Assembly: GCF_000716535.1 (NCBI RefSeq)
Contig: NZ_JNWV01000004.1
Span: 248,001 to 312,000, forward strand
Direction: 5' to 3'
DNA: 64,000 bases
Source: Streptomyces flaveolus
GTDB taxonomy: Bacteria; Actinomycetota; Actinomycetes; Streptomycetales; Streptomycetaceae
Shown: piece by piece, positions 34,980 through 43,609 of the stretch
How the letters are laid out: every line of letters begins with the position of its first letter
Numbering within the stretch: the first letter of the stretch is position 1
Notes under the pieces: model-generated
Database searches by the model: none
The model's input: only the letters and a program-made list of their open reading frames with translations
What the model was told of the DNA's origin: nothing
Made by a program: the position numbers and the translations under genes

Positions 34980-36335
34980 TCAGCACAGCGGCACCGCCTC
35001 GCCCTCTTCCTCCGCCCAGGCCGTGAGCGGGGTGAAGCCGCGGTGGCCGCACTCGCCGAAGACCGTGACGGGGGCGCCGCCGGACAGGGCGACCAGCCGC
35101 CACAGGCCCGGCCGGGAGCGGGCGGCCCGGGTCACCGGCAGGGCCGTCTCCGTGTCGGCGTCGGCCAGTTGCCATCCCTCGCCGTCCGGGACCGGTGTCA
35201 CCCGGTCCAGGGTCACGGGCACCGCGTCCAGCCACGGATCGCCGCGCAGGGCCTCGCCGTACCGGGCCACCGCCTCGGCCGTCGTCACGCCCGGTGGGCG
35301 GAACGCGGCCGGGGACGGCGGGGCGAACCGCTCGCCCAGGGCGGCCCGGGACTGGCCGGCTCCCGGGTACGCCGTCAGCTCCGCCTCCAGGGCGAGGCCC
35401 ACGGGCAGGGACAGCTCCGGTGCCCGGCCGGCCGCTCCGTAGGACAGCAGCAGCCGGGTACCGCCGGATTCGGCGCCGTGCAGCCATATCCGGCGCGTCG
35501 TCAGTTTCGGGTCCACCGTGTCGTACTGCGCGAGGACCAGCCAGCGGTCGCGCACCGGCGGGCCGTCCGGCGTGGCGGGCAGGCCCAGCCGGGAGCGGAC
35601 CGTGGCCGCGAGGCCGTCCGGCAGCCGGTCGTGGTGCAGCCAGCCCTGGTCGAGCAGGTGCAACAGCGCGCACTCCTCCAGCAGCCGCGCCGGCCAGCCC
35701 GCGCCGGACGCCGGGATCGCCCCCAATTCCCGGACATGCGCGGCCAGTCCCGGCGCCTGGGCGTCGACCATGCGGGCCGCCGTCTCGTCCCACAGGCCGT
35801 ACCCCGCGTGCTCGGCCGAAGCCAGGCCGCCGCGCAACAGGTCGGCCAGGCGCTGCTCCAGCTCGCTCGCGCCCGCCGTGACCCGCTCGGCCCGGCGCTC
35901 GGCCCGCCGTCGGGCCGCCTCCGGATCGGCGGACCGAGCGGCCGAGCCCTCCTCGTCCCGCGCCCGCTTGGCCTCGGCACGCCCGCGCCGGCCCGCGAGC
36001 CACTGCCCAGCCCACTCCGGTGGCTGCGCGGCGGCCGGCACCGCGCCGTCGTCGCCCGCCCACAGCAGAAGCAGCCCGAGCGCGTGCTTGCACGGGAACT
36101 TACGGCTCGGGCAACTGCACTTGTACGCCGGTCCCGCCGCGTCGGCCAGGTCCACCACCGTCTGGTACGGCCTGCTGCCGCTGCCCTTGCACAGCCCCCA
36201 CACCGTCCCCTCTCCGCTCCCCGCCCCGGACCACGGCCCGGCCGCGGCGAGTTTGCTCCCCGCCTTGCGTGACGCGGCGTCAGGCGCCAGTGCCAGCACC
36301 TGGTCCGCGGTCCAGCGCACCCCCTGCTCAGTCAT
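34980..36335 (-). CDS. SWIM zinc finger protein
   Basis: A 451-residue protein with a classic SWIM domain: C73-S-C75 in YKCSCPSRKFPCKH, then C82-K-H84, followed by ALGLLLLW. SWIM fingers bind DNA or proteins. The rest is Arg/Glu-rich helical sequence and a C-terminal beta-rich region. A promoter-like pair gives a -10 (TACCGT) seven bases before the ATG at 36335, so the transcript appears leaderless. It is transcribed divergently from the MoxR-VWA operon across an inverted repeat, and belongs to the same functional cluster. Confidence 0.88.
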   Translation of the reverse strand: MTEQGVRWTADQVLALAPDAASRKAGSKLAAAGPWSGAGSGEGTVWGLCKGSGSRPYQTVVDLADAAGPAYKCSCPSRKFPCKHALGLLLLWAGDDGAVPAAAQPPEWAGQWLAGRRGRAEAKRARDEEGSAARSADPEAARRRAERRAERVTAGASELEQRLADLLRGGLASAEHAGYGLWDETAARMVDAQAPGLAAHVRELGAIPASGAGWPARLLEECALLHLLDQGWLHHDRLPDGLAATVRSRLGLPATPDGPPVRDRWLVLAQYDTVDPKLTTRRIWLHGAESGGTRLLLSYGAAGRAPELSLPVGLALEAELTAYPGAGQSRAALGERFAPPSPAAFRPPGVTTAEAVARYGEALRGDPWLDAVPVTLDRVTPVPDGEGWQLADADTETALPVTRAARSRPGLWRLVALSGGAPVTVFGECGHRGFTPLTAWAEEEGEAVPLC

Positions 36336-36342
36336 GTCTCCG

Positions 36343-36365
36343 ACGGTAGGTCCCGCCACTGACAA
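36343..36365 (-). promoter_or_regulatory. PafBC/RecA-NDp-type promoter of the SWIM operon
   Basis: Minus-strand TTGTCAGTGG (36365-36356), N7, then TACCGT (36348-36343). This matches the DNA-damage promoter motif described for mycobacterial and other actinobacterial recA-type genes (TTGTCRGTG with a TANNNT -10). The predicted start is at the ATG 36335. Confidence 0.75.
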
Positions 36366-36413
36366 TCGGCCCGGCGAGCACGTTTGTGCTGGTCAGAGCG
36401 ATTGTCAGTGGCG
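36354..36413. promoter_or_regulatory. 15-bp inverted repeat carrying divergent promoter motifs
   Basis: CGCCACTGACAATCG (36354-36368) and CGATTGTCAGTGGCG (36399-36413) are exact reverse complements, 30 bp apart. Each arm contains one TTGTCAGTGG box, one facing each operon, so a single activator could drive both the SWIM side and the MoxR side. Confidence 0.8.
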
Positions 36414-36424
36414 TGGTGCACGGT
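36402..36424 (+). promoter_or_regulatory. PafBC/RecA-NDp-type promoter of the MoxR-VWA operon
   Basis: TTGTCAGTGG (36402-36411), N7, then CACGGT (36419-36424). The box is perfect and the -10 is a weaker fit to TANNNT. The predicted transcription start near 36431 leaves a leader of about 37 nt with GGAGGGGG before the ATG at 36468. Confidence 0.65.
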
Positions 36425-36467
36425 GGATGCCAGATCCGAACCGGCCGAGCTGGAGGGGGCCTCAGCC

Positions 36468-37598
36468 ATGTCTGTGTCCGTGGAACCGACGACCGCCGCA
36501 CCCGACCGCGACGAGACCGCGCAGGCACTGCGACCGCACGCCGAGCAGGCCTTCGCGGCCGAACTCGCCGCGCTCGCCGCCCAGGACGACCGCCCGCGCC
36601 CGGCCCGCTGGAAGCTGTCGCCGTGGGCGGTGGCGACGTACCTGCTCGGCGGCACCCTGCCGGACGGCACGGTGATCACACCCAAGTACGTGGGCCCGCG
36701 CCGCATCGTCGAGGTCGCCGTCACCACGCTGGCCACCGACCGCGCCCTGCTCCTGCTCGGCGTGCCCGGCACCGCCAAGACCTGGGTGTCGGAACACCTG
36801 GCCGCCGCCGTGAGCGGTGACTCGACGCTGCTGGTACAGGGAACGGCCGGCACTCCGGAGGAGGCGATCCGGTACGGCTGGAACTACGCGCGGCTCCTCG
36901 CGCACGGGCCGAGCCGCGACGCGCTCGTGCCCAGCCCCGTCATGCGGGCCATGGCCGAGGGCATGACGGCACGGGTCGAGGAGCTGACCCGCATCCCGGC
37001 CGACGTGCAGGACACACTGATCACGATCCTGTCCGAGAAGACCCTGCCCATCCCCGAGCTGGGCGAAGAGGTCCAGGCGGTCCGCGGCTTCAACCTCATC
37101 GCCACCGCCAACGACCGCGACCGCGGGGTCAACGACCTCTCCAGCGCCCTGCGCCGCCGCTTCAACACCGTGGTGCTGCCACTGCCGGAGAGCGCGGACG
37201 CCGAGGTCGACATCGTCACCCGGCGCGTCGAGCAGCTCGGCCGCTCCCTCGACCTGCCGGCCGCGCCCGACGGCATCGAGGAGATCCGCCGGGTGGTCAC
37301 CGTCTTCCGCGAGCTGCGCGACGGCATCACCGCCGACGGCCGGACGAAGGTGAAGTCGCCCAGCGGCACCCTGTCCACGGCGGAGGCGATCTCCGTCGTC
37401 ACGAACGGCCTCGCCCTCGCCACCCACTTCGGCGACGGCGTGCTGCGGCCGGGAGACGTCGCCGCCGGCATCCTCGGCGCCGTCGTCCGGGACCCGGCGG
37501 CCGACCGGGTCGTCTGGCAGGAGTACCTGGAGACGGTCGTCCGCGAGCGCGAGGGCTGGACCGACTTCTACCGCGCCTGCCGCGAGGTGAGCGCGTGA
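36468..37598 (+). CDS. MoxR-type AAA+ ATPase
   Basis: A 376-residue AAA+ ATPase of the MoxR class. Walker A is GVPGTAKT (Lys104). The Walker B/sensor region runs through PADVQDTLITILSEKTLPI, and the sensor 1/arginine-finger segment includes IATANDRDRGVNDLSSALRRRF. MoxR ATPases act as chaperones that remodel partner proteins together with VWA proteins; a VWA gene is the third of this operon. Its last bases overlap the next gene (GTGA), so translation is coupled. GGAGGGGG precedes the ATG. The gene is under a divergent promoter with a DNA-damage-type motif. Confidence 0.9.
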   Translation: MSVSVEPTTAAPDRDETAQALRPHAEQAFAAELAALAAQDDRPRPARWKLSPWAVATYLLGGTLPDGTVITPKYVGPRRIVEVAVTTLATDRALLLLGVPGTAKTWVSEHLAAAVSGDSTLLVQGTAGTPEEAIRYGWNYARLLAHGPSRDALVPSPVMRAMAEGMTARVEELTRIPADVQDTLITILSEKTLPIPELGEEVQAVRGFNLIATANDRDRGVNDLSSALRRRFNTVVLPLPESADAEVDIVTRRVEQLGRSLDLPAAPDGIEEIRRVVTVFRELRDGITADGRTKVKSPSGTLSTAEAISVVTNGLALATHFGDGVLRPGDVAAGILGAVVRDPAADRVVWQEYLETVVREREGWTDFYRACREVSA

Positions 37599-40480
37599 CC
37601 GGCCCCGGCGGGAGCACGGCCCGCGCCTCCGGGCCGCTGCTGCTCGGGGTGCGGCACCACGGGCCGGGATCCGCGCGCGCGGTGCGGGCCGCGCTGGACG
37701 CCGCCCGGCCGGCCGCCGTGCTGATCGAGGGCCCGCCCGAGGCCGACGCACTCATCCCGCTGGCCGCCGACCCCGGCCTGCGGCCCCCGGTCGCCCTGCT
37801 CGCCCACGCCGTGGACGAGCCCGGCCGCTCGGCCTTCTGGCCGTTCGCCGAGTTCAGCCCCGAGTGGGTGGCCATCCGATGGGCGCTGGAACAGGGCGTA
37901 CCGGCCCGCTTCATCGACCTGCCGGCCACGCACACGCTGGCGTGGCAGAAGGAAGCGGACGAGTCCGGTCACGAGGACGGGGACGACGCCGGAGAGCCCG
38001 GGCCCGCACCCGGCTCCGGTCACGGCGACCAGGTCCGCGCCGACCCCCGCGTCGACCCCCTCGCCGTGCTCGCCGAGACCGCCGGGTACGACGATCCCGA
38101 GCGCTGGTGGGAGGACGTCGTCGAGCACCGGGGGCCGGGCGCCCGCGACCCGTTCGCGCCGTTCGCGGCGGTGGCGGAGGCCATGGGAGCGCTGCGCGAG
38201 CGGTACGGCGCCGGCGGGCGCCCCCGGGACCTGGTCCGCGAGGCGCACATGCGGCTCCGGCTGCGGGACGCGCGCAAGGAGTTCGGTGACGCCGTGGCCG
38301 TGGTCTGCGGGGCCTGGCACGTGCCCGCGCTGGGCGAGAGGACCACCGTCACCGCCGACCGGGCGCTGCTCAAGGGCCTGCCCAGGGTCAGAACCGACCT
38401 GACCTGGGTGCCGTGGACGCACCGCAGGCTGGCCCGGTCCGGCGGCTATGGCGCCGGCATCGACGCGCCCGGCTGGTACGGGCATCTGTTCCACGCCCCC
38501 GACCGGCCGGTCGAGCGGTGGTTGACCAAGGCGGCCGGGCTGCTGCGCGAGGAGGACCGGATCGTGTCCTCCGCGCACGTCATCGAGGCCGTACGGCTCG
38601 CGGAGACCCTGGCCGTGCTGCGGGGCCGTCCGCTGCCCGGCCTGGGCGAGACCACCGACGCGGTACGGGCGGTGCTGTGCGACGGCTCGGACGTGCCGCT
38701 GGCGCTGGTGCACGACCGGCTGGTGGTCGGGGACGTCCTGGGCGAGGTCCCGGAGTCGGCGCCCGCGGTGCCGTTGCAGCGGGACCTGGCCCGGCAGCAG
38801 CGGTCGCTGCGGCTGAAGCCGGAGGCGCTGGAGCGCGAGCTGGAGCTGGATCTGCGCGGGGACACCGACGCCGCGCGCAGCAGGCTGCTGCACCGGCTGC
38901 GGCTGCTCGGCGTCGCCTGGGGCGAACCGGCCCGGTCCCGGGGCAGCACGGGCACGTTCCGGGAGACCTGGCGGCTGCGCTGGGAGCCCGAGCTGTCGGT
39001 ACGGGTCGCCGAGGCGGGCGTGTGGGGGACGACCGTCCACGCGGCGGCACGGGCCAAGGCGGAGGCGGACGCGTTGGCGGCGCAAGCACTCGCCGACGTC
39101 GCCGCGCTCGCCGAGCAGTGCCTGCTGGCCGGGCTGCCGGACGCGCTGCCCGTGGTCATGCGGGTGCTCGCCGACCGGGCGGCCCTCGACACCGACGTCG
39201 GCCACCTCGCCCAGGCCCTGCCCGCCCTGGTCCGCTCGCTGCGCTACGGCGACGTGCGCGGCACCGACACCGGCGCGTTGGCCGAGGTCGCGGCGGGCCT
39301 CGCCGAACGCGTCTTCGTCGGGCTGCCCCCGGCCTGCGTCGCACTCGACACCGACGCGGCGGAGGAGATGCGCGGCCACGTGGACGCCGTGCACACGGCG
39401 GTGGGGCTACTCATGGAGAGCCTGGCCGGGGTGTCCACTGGGGCGGACGAGAGGGGCACCGGTGCGGCTGTGGACGTGGACGGTGATGGCGCCGCTGGCC
39501 CTGCGGGAGACGGTGAGGAAGACGGCGGCGCGTCCGGGGGAGTGGCAGGGGAAGGCGCCGGTGCGACGGCGGGGCTGACCGGCGATGCCGCTCGTGGGTC
39601 TGACGTCGTGGCCGCGGGGGGCGCCGGTGCGGCTGCGGAAGGGGCACGGGAAGGCACTGGTGCGGCTGCGGAGGTGGCTGGTGATGGCGCCGCTGGTCCT
39701 GCGGGAGCCTGCGGGGAAGGCGCCGGCCCGGCTGTGCGTGCGACCGGCGATGGTGCCGGTGAGGGCGGGAACGGCGCCGGTGTGACCGCGGGGGCGGCCG
39801 GCGATGGTGCTGGTGCGGTTGCCGGCGGCGGTGGGCTGCGGGAGCGTTGGCGGGCCGTGTTGCGGGTGCTGTCCCTGCGGGACACCGCGCCCGGTGTCAT
39901 CCGGGGCCGGGCCGTGCGGCTGTTGCTGGACGACGGGGCACTGGCGCCCGAGGAGGCGGCCCGGCTGATGGGGCTCGCGTTGTCGCCGGGCACGCCGCCC
40001 GCCGCTGCCGCCGCCTGGGTGGAGGGCTTCGCCGGTGGTGGGGGCGGCCTGCTGCTCGTGCACGACGAGCGGCTGCTCGCCCTGCTGGACACCTGGCTGA
40101 CCGGGGTTCCGGCGGACGCCTTCACGGACGTACTGCCGCTGCTGCGGCGCACCTTCGCGGCGTACGAGCCGGGCGTGCGCAGAACCCTCGGTGAACTGGT
40201 CCGGCGTGGCCCGGGAGGCCGGCCCGGCGGAGCCACCGCCCAGGGAGCCGCGATCCCCGGCTTCGCCGCCGAACCGGACACCGACCGCGCCGACGCCGTG
40301 CTCCCGGTGCTGCGGCTGCTGCTCGGCCTGGACGCGGGCGTCGACACGGTGCCCGCCCCGGCGCACGGCTCGCCGCACGCCCCGGCGCGCACCCCGCCAC
40401 CCGGCGCTACGCGCGAAGCGGTACACGAGACGGCATCCGATTCGACGCACGACGACTGCCTCACGGGGGTGGGCACATGA
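37595..40480 (+). CDS. DUF5682-like protein with internal low-complexity insert
   Basis: A 961-residue protein starting at GTG 37595 inside the ATPase stop codon. The N-terminal region has GVRHHGPGSARAVRAAL and AVLIEGPPEAD, which resemble TraB/Tiki-like or erythromycin-esterase-like active-site strands. FPxAEFSPEW-like and GAWHVPALG motifs follow. Residues about 610-745 are an Ala/Gly/Asp-rich insert with tandem repeats of GDGAAGPAG type, absent from a typical member. The last 200 residues are alpha-helical. It lies between the MoxR ATPase and VWA genes, with overlaps on both sides (GTGA and ATGA), so the three are co-translated. Confidence 0.8.
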   Translation: MTGPGGSTARASGPLLLGVRHHGPGSARAVRAALDAARPAAVLIEGPPEADALIPLAADPGLRPPVALLAHAVDEPGRSAFWPFAEFSPEWVAIRWALEQGVPARFIDLPATHTLAWQKEADESGHEDGDDAGEPGPAPGSGHGDQVRADPRVDPLAVLAETAGYDDPERWWEDVVEHRGPGARDPFAPFAAVAEAMGALRERYGAGGRPRDLVREAHMRLRLRDARKEFGDAVAVVCGAWHVPALGERTTVTADRALLKGLPRVRTDLTWVPWTHRRLARSGGYGAGIDAPGWYGHLFHAPDRPVERWLTKAAGLLREEDRIVSSAHVIEAVRLAETLAVLRGRPLPGLGETTDAVRAVLCDGSDVPLALVHDRLVVGDVLGEVPESAPAVPLQRDLARQQRSLRLKPEALERELELDLRGDTDAARSRLLHRLRLLGVAWGEPARSRGSTGTFRETWRLRWEPELSVRVAEAGVWGTTVHAAARAKAEADALAAQALADVAALAEQCLLAGLPDALPVVMRVLADRAALDTDVGHLAQALPALVRSLRYGDVRGTDTGALAEVAAGLAERVFVGLPPACVALDTDAAEEMRGHVDAVHTAVGLLMESLAGVSTGADERGTGAAVDVDGDGAAGPAGDGEEDGGASGGVAGEGAGATAGLTGDAARGSDVVAAGGAGAAAEGAREGTGAAAEVAGDGAAGPAGACGEGAGPAVRATGDGAGEGGNGAGVTAGAAGDGAGAVAGGGGLRERWRAVLRVLSLRDTAPGVIRGRAVRLLLDDGALAPEEAARLMGLALSPGTPPAAAAAWVEGFAGGGGGLLLVHDERLLALLDTWLTGVPADAFTDVLPLLRRTFAAYEPGVRRTLGELVRRGPGGRPGGATAQGAAIPGFAAEPDTDRADAVLPVLRLLLGLDAGVDTVPAPAHGSPHAPARTPPPGATREAVHETASDSTHDDCLTGVGT

Positions 40481-41886
40481 CGGACAGGACAGACAGGACG
40501 GCCACGACGGACAGCTCGGCCACGGTCGCCACCACCGCCATGGCGGACAGCTCGGCCACGGTCGCCACCACCGCCATGACGGACAGCTCCGCCACGATCG
40601 TCACCACCGCCACCACCGCCACGATGGACAGCTCCGCCACGATCGTCACCACGACCACCGCCACCTCGACAGACAGCTCGGTCACGTCCCCCACCGCGGT
40701 CGAGCCGACGGCGTCGGCCGCGGCCGTTGACCCCGCGCGGGAGCGGCTGCGGCGGTGGCGGCTCGTGCTCGGCGGGGACCAGGCCGACGGCACCGGGTAC
40801 GCGCTGTCCGGGCGGGACGCGGCGATGGACGGCACGCTGGCCGCGCTCTACGGCAGGAGCGACGGCAGGGGTGACAAGCCGCGGACGAGCCGGGACCGGT
40901 CGGCCGGGCTCGGTGCCTCGGCACCGTCCGTGGCGCGCTGGCTGGGGGACATCCGCCGCTACTTCCCGTCCTCCGTCGTCCAGGTCATGCAGCGCGACGC
41001 CATCGACCGGCTCGGCCTCGCCTCCCTGCTGCTGGAGCCGGAGATGCTGGAGGCCGTGGAGGCCGACGTACACCTGGTCGGCACGCTGCTCTCGCTGCAC
41101 AAGGCGATGCCGGAGACGACCCGGGAGACGGCCCGCGCGGTCGTGCGCAAGGTGGTGGAGGACCTGGAGAAGCGGCTCGCCACCCGCACCCGGGCCACCC
41201 TCACCGGCGCCCTGGACCGCAGCGCCCGGATCACCCGCCCGCGCCACCACGACATCGACTGGAACCGCACCGTCGCGGCCAACCTCAAGCACTACCTGCC
41301 CGAGCACCGCACGGTCGTACCGGAGCGGCTCATCGGTTACGGACGGGCCGCGCGGTCGGTGAAGAAGGAGGTCGTGCTCTGCATCGACCAGTCCGGGTCG
41401 ATGGCGTCGTCCGTGGTGTACGCGTCGGTGTTCGGGGCGGTCCTCGCCTCCATGCGGTCGCTCAGCACCCGGCTGGTCGTCTTCGACACGGCGGTCGTCG
41501 ATCTCACCGACCAGCTCGACGACCCGGTCGACGTGCTCTTCGGCACCCAGCTCGGCGGCGGTACGGACATCAACCGGGCGCTCGCCTACTGCCAGGCGCA
41601 GATCACCCGGCCGGCCGAGACCGTCGTCGTGCTGATCAGCGATCTCTTCGAGGGAGGTATCCGCCAGGAGATGCTCAAGCGGGTCGCGGCGATGAAGGCG
41701 TCCGGCGTGCAGTTCGTGGCGCTGCTCGCGCTGTCGGACGAGGGGGCGCCCGCGTACGACCGCGATCACGCGGCGGCGCTCGCCGCGCTCGGCGCACCGG
41801 CCTTCGCCTGCACGCCCGACCTGTTCCCCGAGGTGATGGCCGCCGCGCTGGAGAAACGACCCCTGCCGATACCGGAGACGGGGTGA
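40477..41886 (+). CDS. VWA domain protein (CoxE-like)
   Basis: A 469-residue protein; its ATG overlaps the upstream TGA. The first 75 residues are Thr/Ser-rich repeats of the DSSATVATTAM type, encoded by a tandem DNA repeat. The middle is alpha-helical. The VWA domain near 295-465 has an intact metal-ion-dependent adhesion site: DQSGSM (Asp304), the GGGTDI Thr/Asp, and the ISDLFEGG Asp. MoxR ATPases typically act on such VWA partners. Three 15-bp repeats cover its stop codon, and a palindrome downstream (42088-42110) may terminate the operon. Confidence 0.88.
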   Translation: MTDRTDRTATTDSSATVATTAMADSSATVATTAMTDSSATIVTTATTATMDSSATIVTTTTATSTDSSVTSPTAVEPTASAAAVDPARERLRRWRLVLGGDQADGTGYALSGRDAAMDGTLAALYGRSDGRGDKPRTSRDRSAGLGASAPSVARWLGDIRRYFPSSVVQVMQRDAIDRLGLASLLLEPEMLEAVEADVHLVGTLLSLHKAMPETTRETARAVVRKVVEDLEKRLATRTRATLTGALDRSARITRPRHHDIDWNRTVAANLKHYLPEHRTVVPERLIGYGRAARSVKKEVVLCIDQSGSMASSVVYASVFGAVLASMRSLSTRLVVFDTAVVDLTDQLDDPVDVLFGTQLGGGTDINRALAYCQAQITRPAETVVVLISDLFEGGIRQEMLKRVAAMKASGVQFVALLALSDEGAPAYDRDHAAALAALGAPAFACTPDLFPEVMAAALEKRPLPIPETG

Positions 41887-41924
41887 GACCGGACGGCGTG
41901 AGACCGGGCGGCGTGACACCGGGC
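41880..41924. repeat. Three 15-bp tandem repeats starting at a stop codon
   Basis: Units GGGGTGAGACCGGAC (41880-41894), GGCGTGAGACCGGGC (41895-41909) and GGCGTGACACCGGGC (41910-41924). The first unit contains the VWA gene TGA. Confidence 0.9.
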
Positions 41925-42087
41925 CGGAGGGGGCACCCGGTATCCCGAGTGGGCGGTGCGCACAGCACTGCGCCGCGCACAGCTCCGCGGGGTGGCCGGC
42001 CCGGGTGGGTCGAAAGCCGTCGGCTCGTCCGGGCGGAGCCTCGCGGATGGGGCGGGTGGTCCCCATTGGGGTGGGGATCAAGCGCCC

Positions 42088-42110
42088 CGGCCCCGGGCCC
42101 CCCGGGGCCG
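42088..42110. terminator. Terminator-like hairpin after the VWA operon
   Basis: A ten-base perfect stem (42088-42097 with 42101-42110) closes a three-base CCC loop. There is no T-run, so termination would be by stem strength alone, as is often seen in Streptomyces. Confidence 0.5.
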
Positions 42111-42210
42111 CCAGGGGGGTCTCACCGGGTACACCCCAGCCCGGTGAGGCCTCGCACAACGCCCGTACCGCACGCGGAGGCGGCACGCTGTGCCAGGAAA
42201 ACCGGCATCA

Positions 42211-42226
42211 TGTGACAGGTATCACC
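42211..42226. promoter_or_regulatory. Candidate Crp site upstream of sucCD
   Basis: TGTGA-CAGGTA-TCACC fits the Crp pattern GTGA-N6-TCAC, with one deviation from the Streptomyces GTG-N6-GNCAC form. It lies 36 bp upstream of the candidate sucC -10, in a position suited to activation or repression. Confidence 0.45.
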
Positions 42227-42246
42227 GCTCAGGTGTGACCCGCGAT

Positions 42247-42276
42247 TTAGAGGGCCCCCGCAAGCAGCGATAACCT
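42247..42276 (+). promoter_or_regulatory. Candidate sucC promoter
   Basis: TTAGAG (42247-42252) and TAACCT (42271-42276), 18 bp apart, fit the vegetative pattern loosely. The leader to the GTG at 42405 would be about 120 nt. Confidence 0.35.
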
Positions 42277-42404
42277 GCGAGACGGACATGCCGCGCGCTC
42301 GGACACCGTGTGCGCTTCCCTAGTGACAGCGGACGTCACGTTGCCCTTCGCGGCACGCCCACGCATCCAACGAACCGCGAGATCACTGATAGGGACGGAA
42401 GCGC

Positions 42405-43583
42405 GTGGACCTGTTCGAGTACCAGGCGAGGGACCTCTTCGCCAAGCACGATGTACCGGTGCTGGCCGGTGAAGTCATCGACACGCCTGAGGCGGCGCGC
42501 GAGATCACCGAGCGGCTCGGCGGCAAGTCCGTCGTCAAGGCGCAGGTGAAGGTCGGTGGTCGCGGCAAGGCCGGTGGCGTCAAGCTGGCCGCCTCCCCGG
42601 ACGAGGCCGTCGCCCGCGCGACGGACATCCTCGGCATGGACATCAAGGGCCACACGGTCCACAAGGTCATGATCGCCGAGACCGCTCCGGAGATCCTCGA
42701 GGAGTACTACGTCTCCTTCCTCCTCGACCGTGCCAACCGCACCTTCCTGTCCATCGCCTCCGTCGAGGGCGGCATGGAGATCGAGGAGGTGGCGGCCACC
42801 CGTCCGGAGGCCGTGGCCAAGACCGCGATCGACCCGATCGACGGTGTGGACGAGGCCAAGGCCCGCGAGATCGTCGAGGCCGCCAAGTTCCCGGCGGAGG
42901 TCGCGGACAAGGTCGTCAACGTCCTGGTCAAGCTGTGGGACACCTTCATCAAGTCGGACGCCCTCCTGGTCGAGGTCAACCCGCTCGCGAAGGTCGCCTC
43001 CGGTGAGGTCATCGCGCTCGACGGCAAGGTGTCGCTCGACGACAACGCCGAGTTCCGTCACCCCGAGTACGAGGCGCTCCACGACAAGGCCGCGGCCAAC
43101 CCGCTGGAGGCCGCCGCCAAGGAGAAGAACCTCAACTACGTCAAGCTCGACGGCGAGGTCGGCATCATCGGCAACGGCGCCGGTCTCGTCATGAGCACCC
43201 TGGACGTCGTCGCGTACGCCGGTGAGAAGCACGGTGGCGTCAAGCCCGCCAACTTCCTGGACATCGGCGGCGGCGCCTCCGCCCAGGTGATGGCGAACGG
43301 CCTGGAGATCATCCTGGGCGACCCGGACGTCAAGTCCGTCTTCGTGAACGTCTTCGGTGGCATCACCGCCTGCGACGAGGTCGCCAACGGCATCGTGCAG
43401 GCCCTGAAGCTCCTGGAGGACCGCGGCGAGAAGGTCGAGAAGCCGCTCGTCGTCCGCCTCGACGGCAACAACGCCGAGCTGGGCCGGAAGATCCTCACGG
43501 ACGCCAACCACCCACTGGTGCAGCGCGTCGACACCATGGACGGCGCGGCCGACAAGGCCGCCGAGCTGGCCGCCGCCAAGTAA
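42405..43583 (+). CDS. sucC: Succinyl-CoA synthetase, beta subunit
   Basis: A 392-residue beta subunit of the TCA-cycle enzyme that makes succinate, CoA and a nucleoside triphosphate from succinyl-CoA. The N-terminus [18 protein letters not shown], the ATP-grasp motif [16 protein letters not shown] near residue 46, and the C-terminal IGGGASAQ and [12 protein letters not shown] segments are all typical. The start is GTG 42405 after a purine-rich stretch. sucD follows by 26 bp in the usual operon. A Crp-like site lies upstream. Confidence 0.97.
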   Translation: MDLFEYQARDLFAKHDVPVLAGEVIDTPEAAREITERLGGKSVVKAQVKVGGRGKAGGVKLAASPDEAVARATDILGMDIKGHTVHKVMIAETAPEILEEYYVSFLLDRANRTFLSIASVEGGMEIEEVAATRPEAVAKTAIDPIDGVDEAKAREIVEAAKFPAEVADKVVNVLVKLWDTFIKSDALLVEVNPLAKVASGEVIALDGKVSLDDNAEFRHPEYEALHDKAAANPLEAAAKEKNLNYVKLDGEVGIIGNGAGLVMSTLDVVAYAGEKHGGVKPANFLDIGGGASAQVMANGLEIILGDPDVKSVFVNVFGGITACDEVANGIVQALKLLEDRGEKVEKPLVVRLDGNNAELGRKILTDANHPLVQRVDTMDGAADKAAELAAAK

Positions 43584-43609
43584 GCACGAGGACGAGGACT
43601 CAAACCACC

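Larger units (their letters stand above)
41925..42404. other. 480-bp gene-free sucC upstream region
   Basis: No supported gene. The region holds a terminator-like hairpin near 42100, a CRP-like site at 42211-42226, a possible promoter at 42247-42276, and the sucC ribosome-binding purine run before 42405. Confidence 0.6.

Noticed and set aside
39244..42186. 980-codon minus-strand frame opposite the DUF5682/VWA genes
   Set aside because: It has no motifs and spans three plus-strand features with overlapping, coupled starts and intact VWA signatures.
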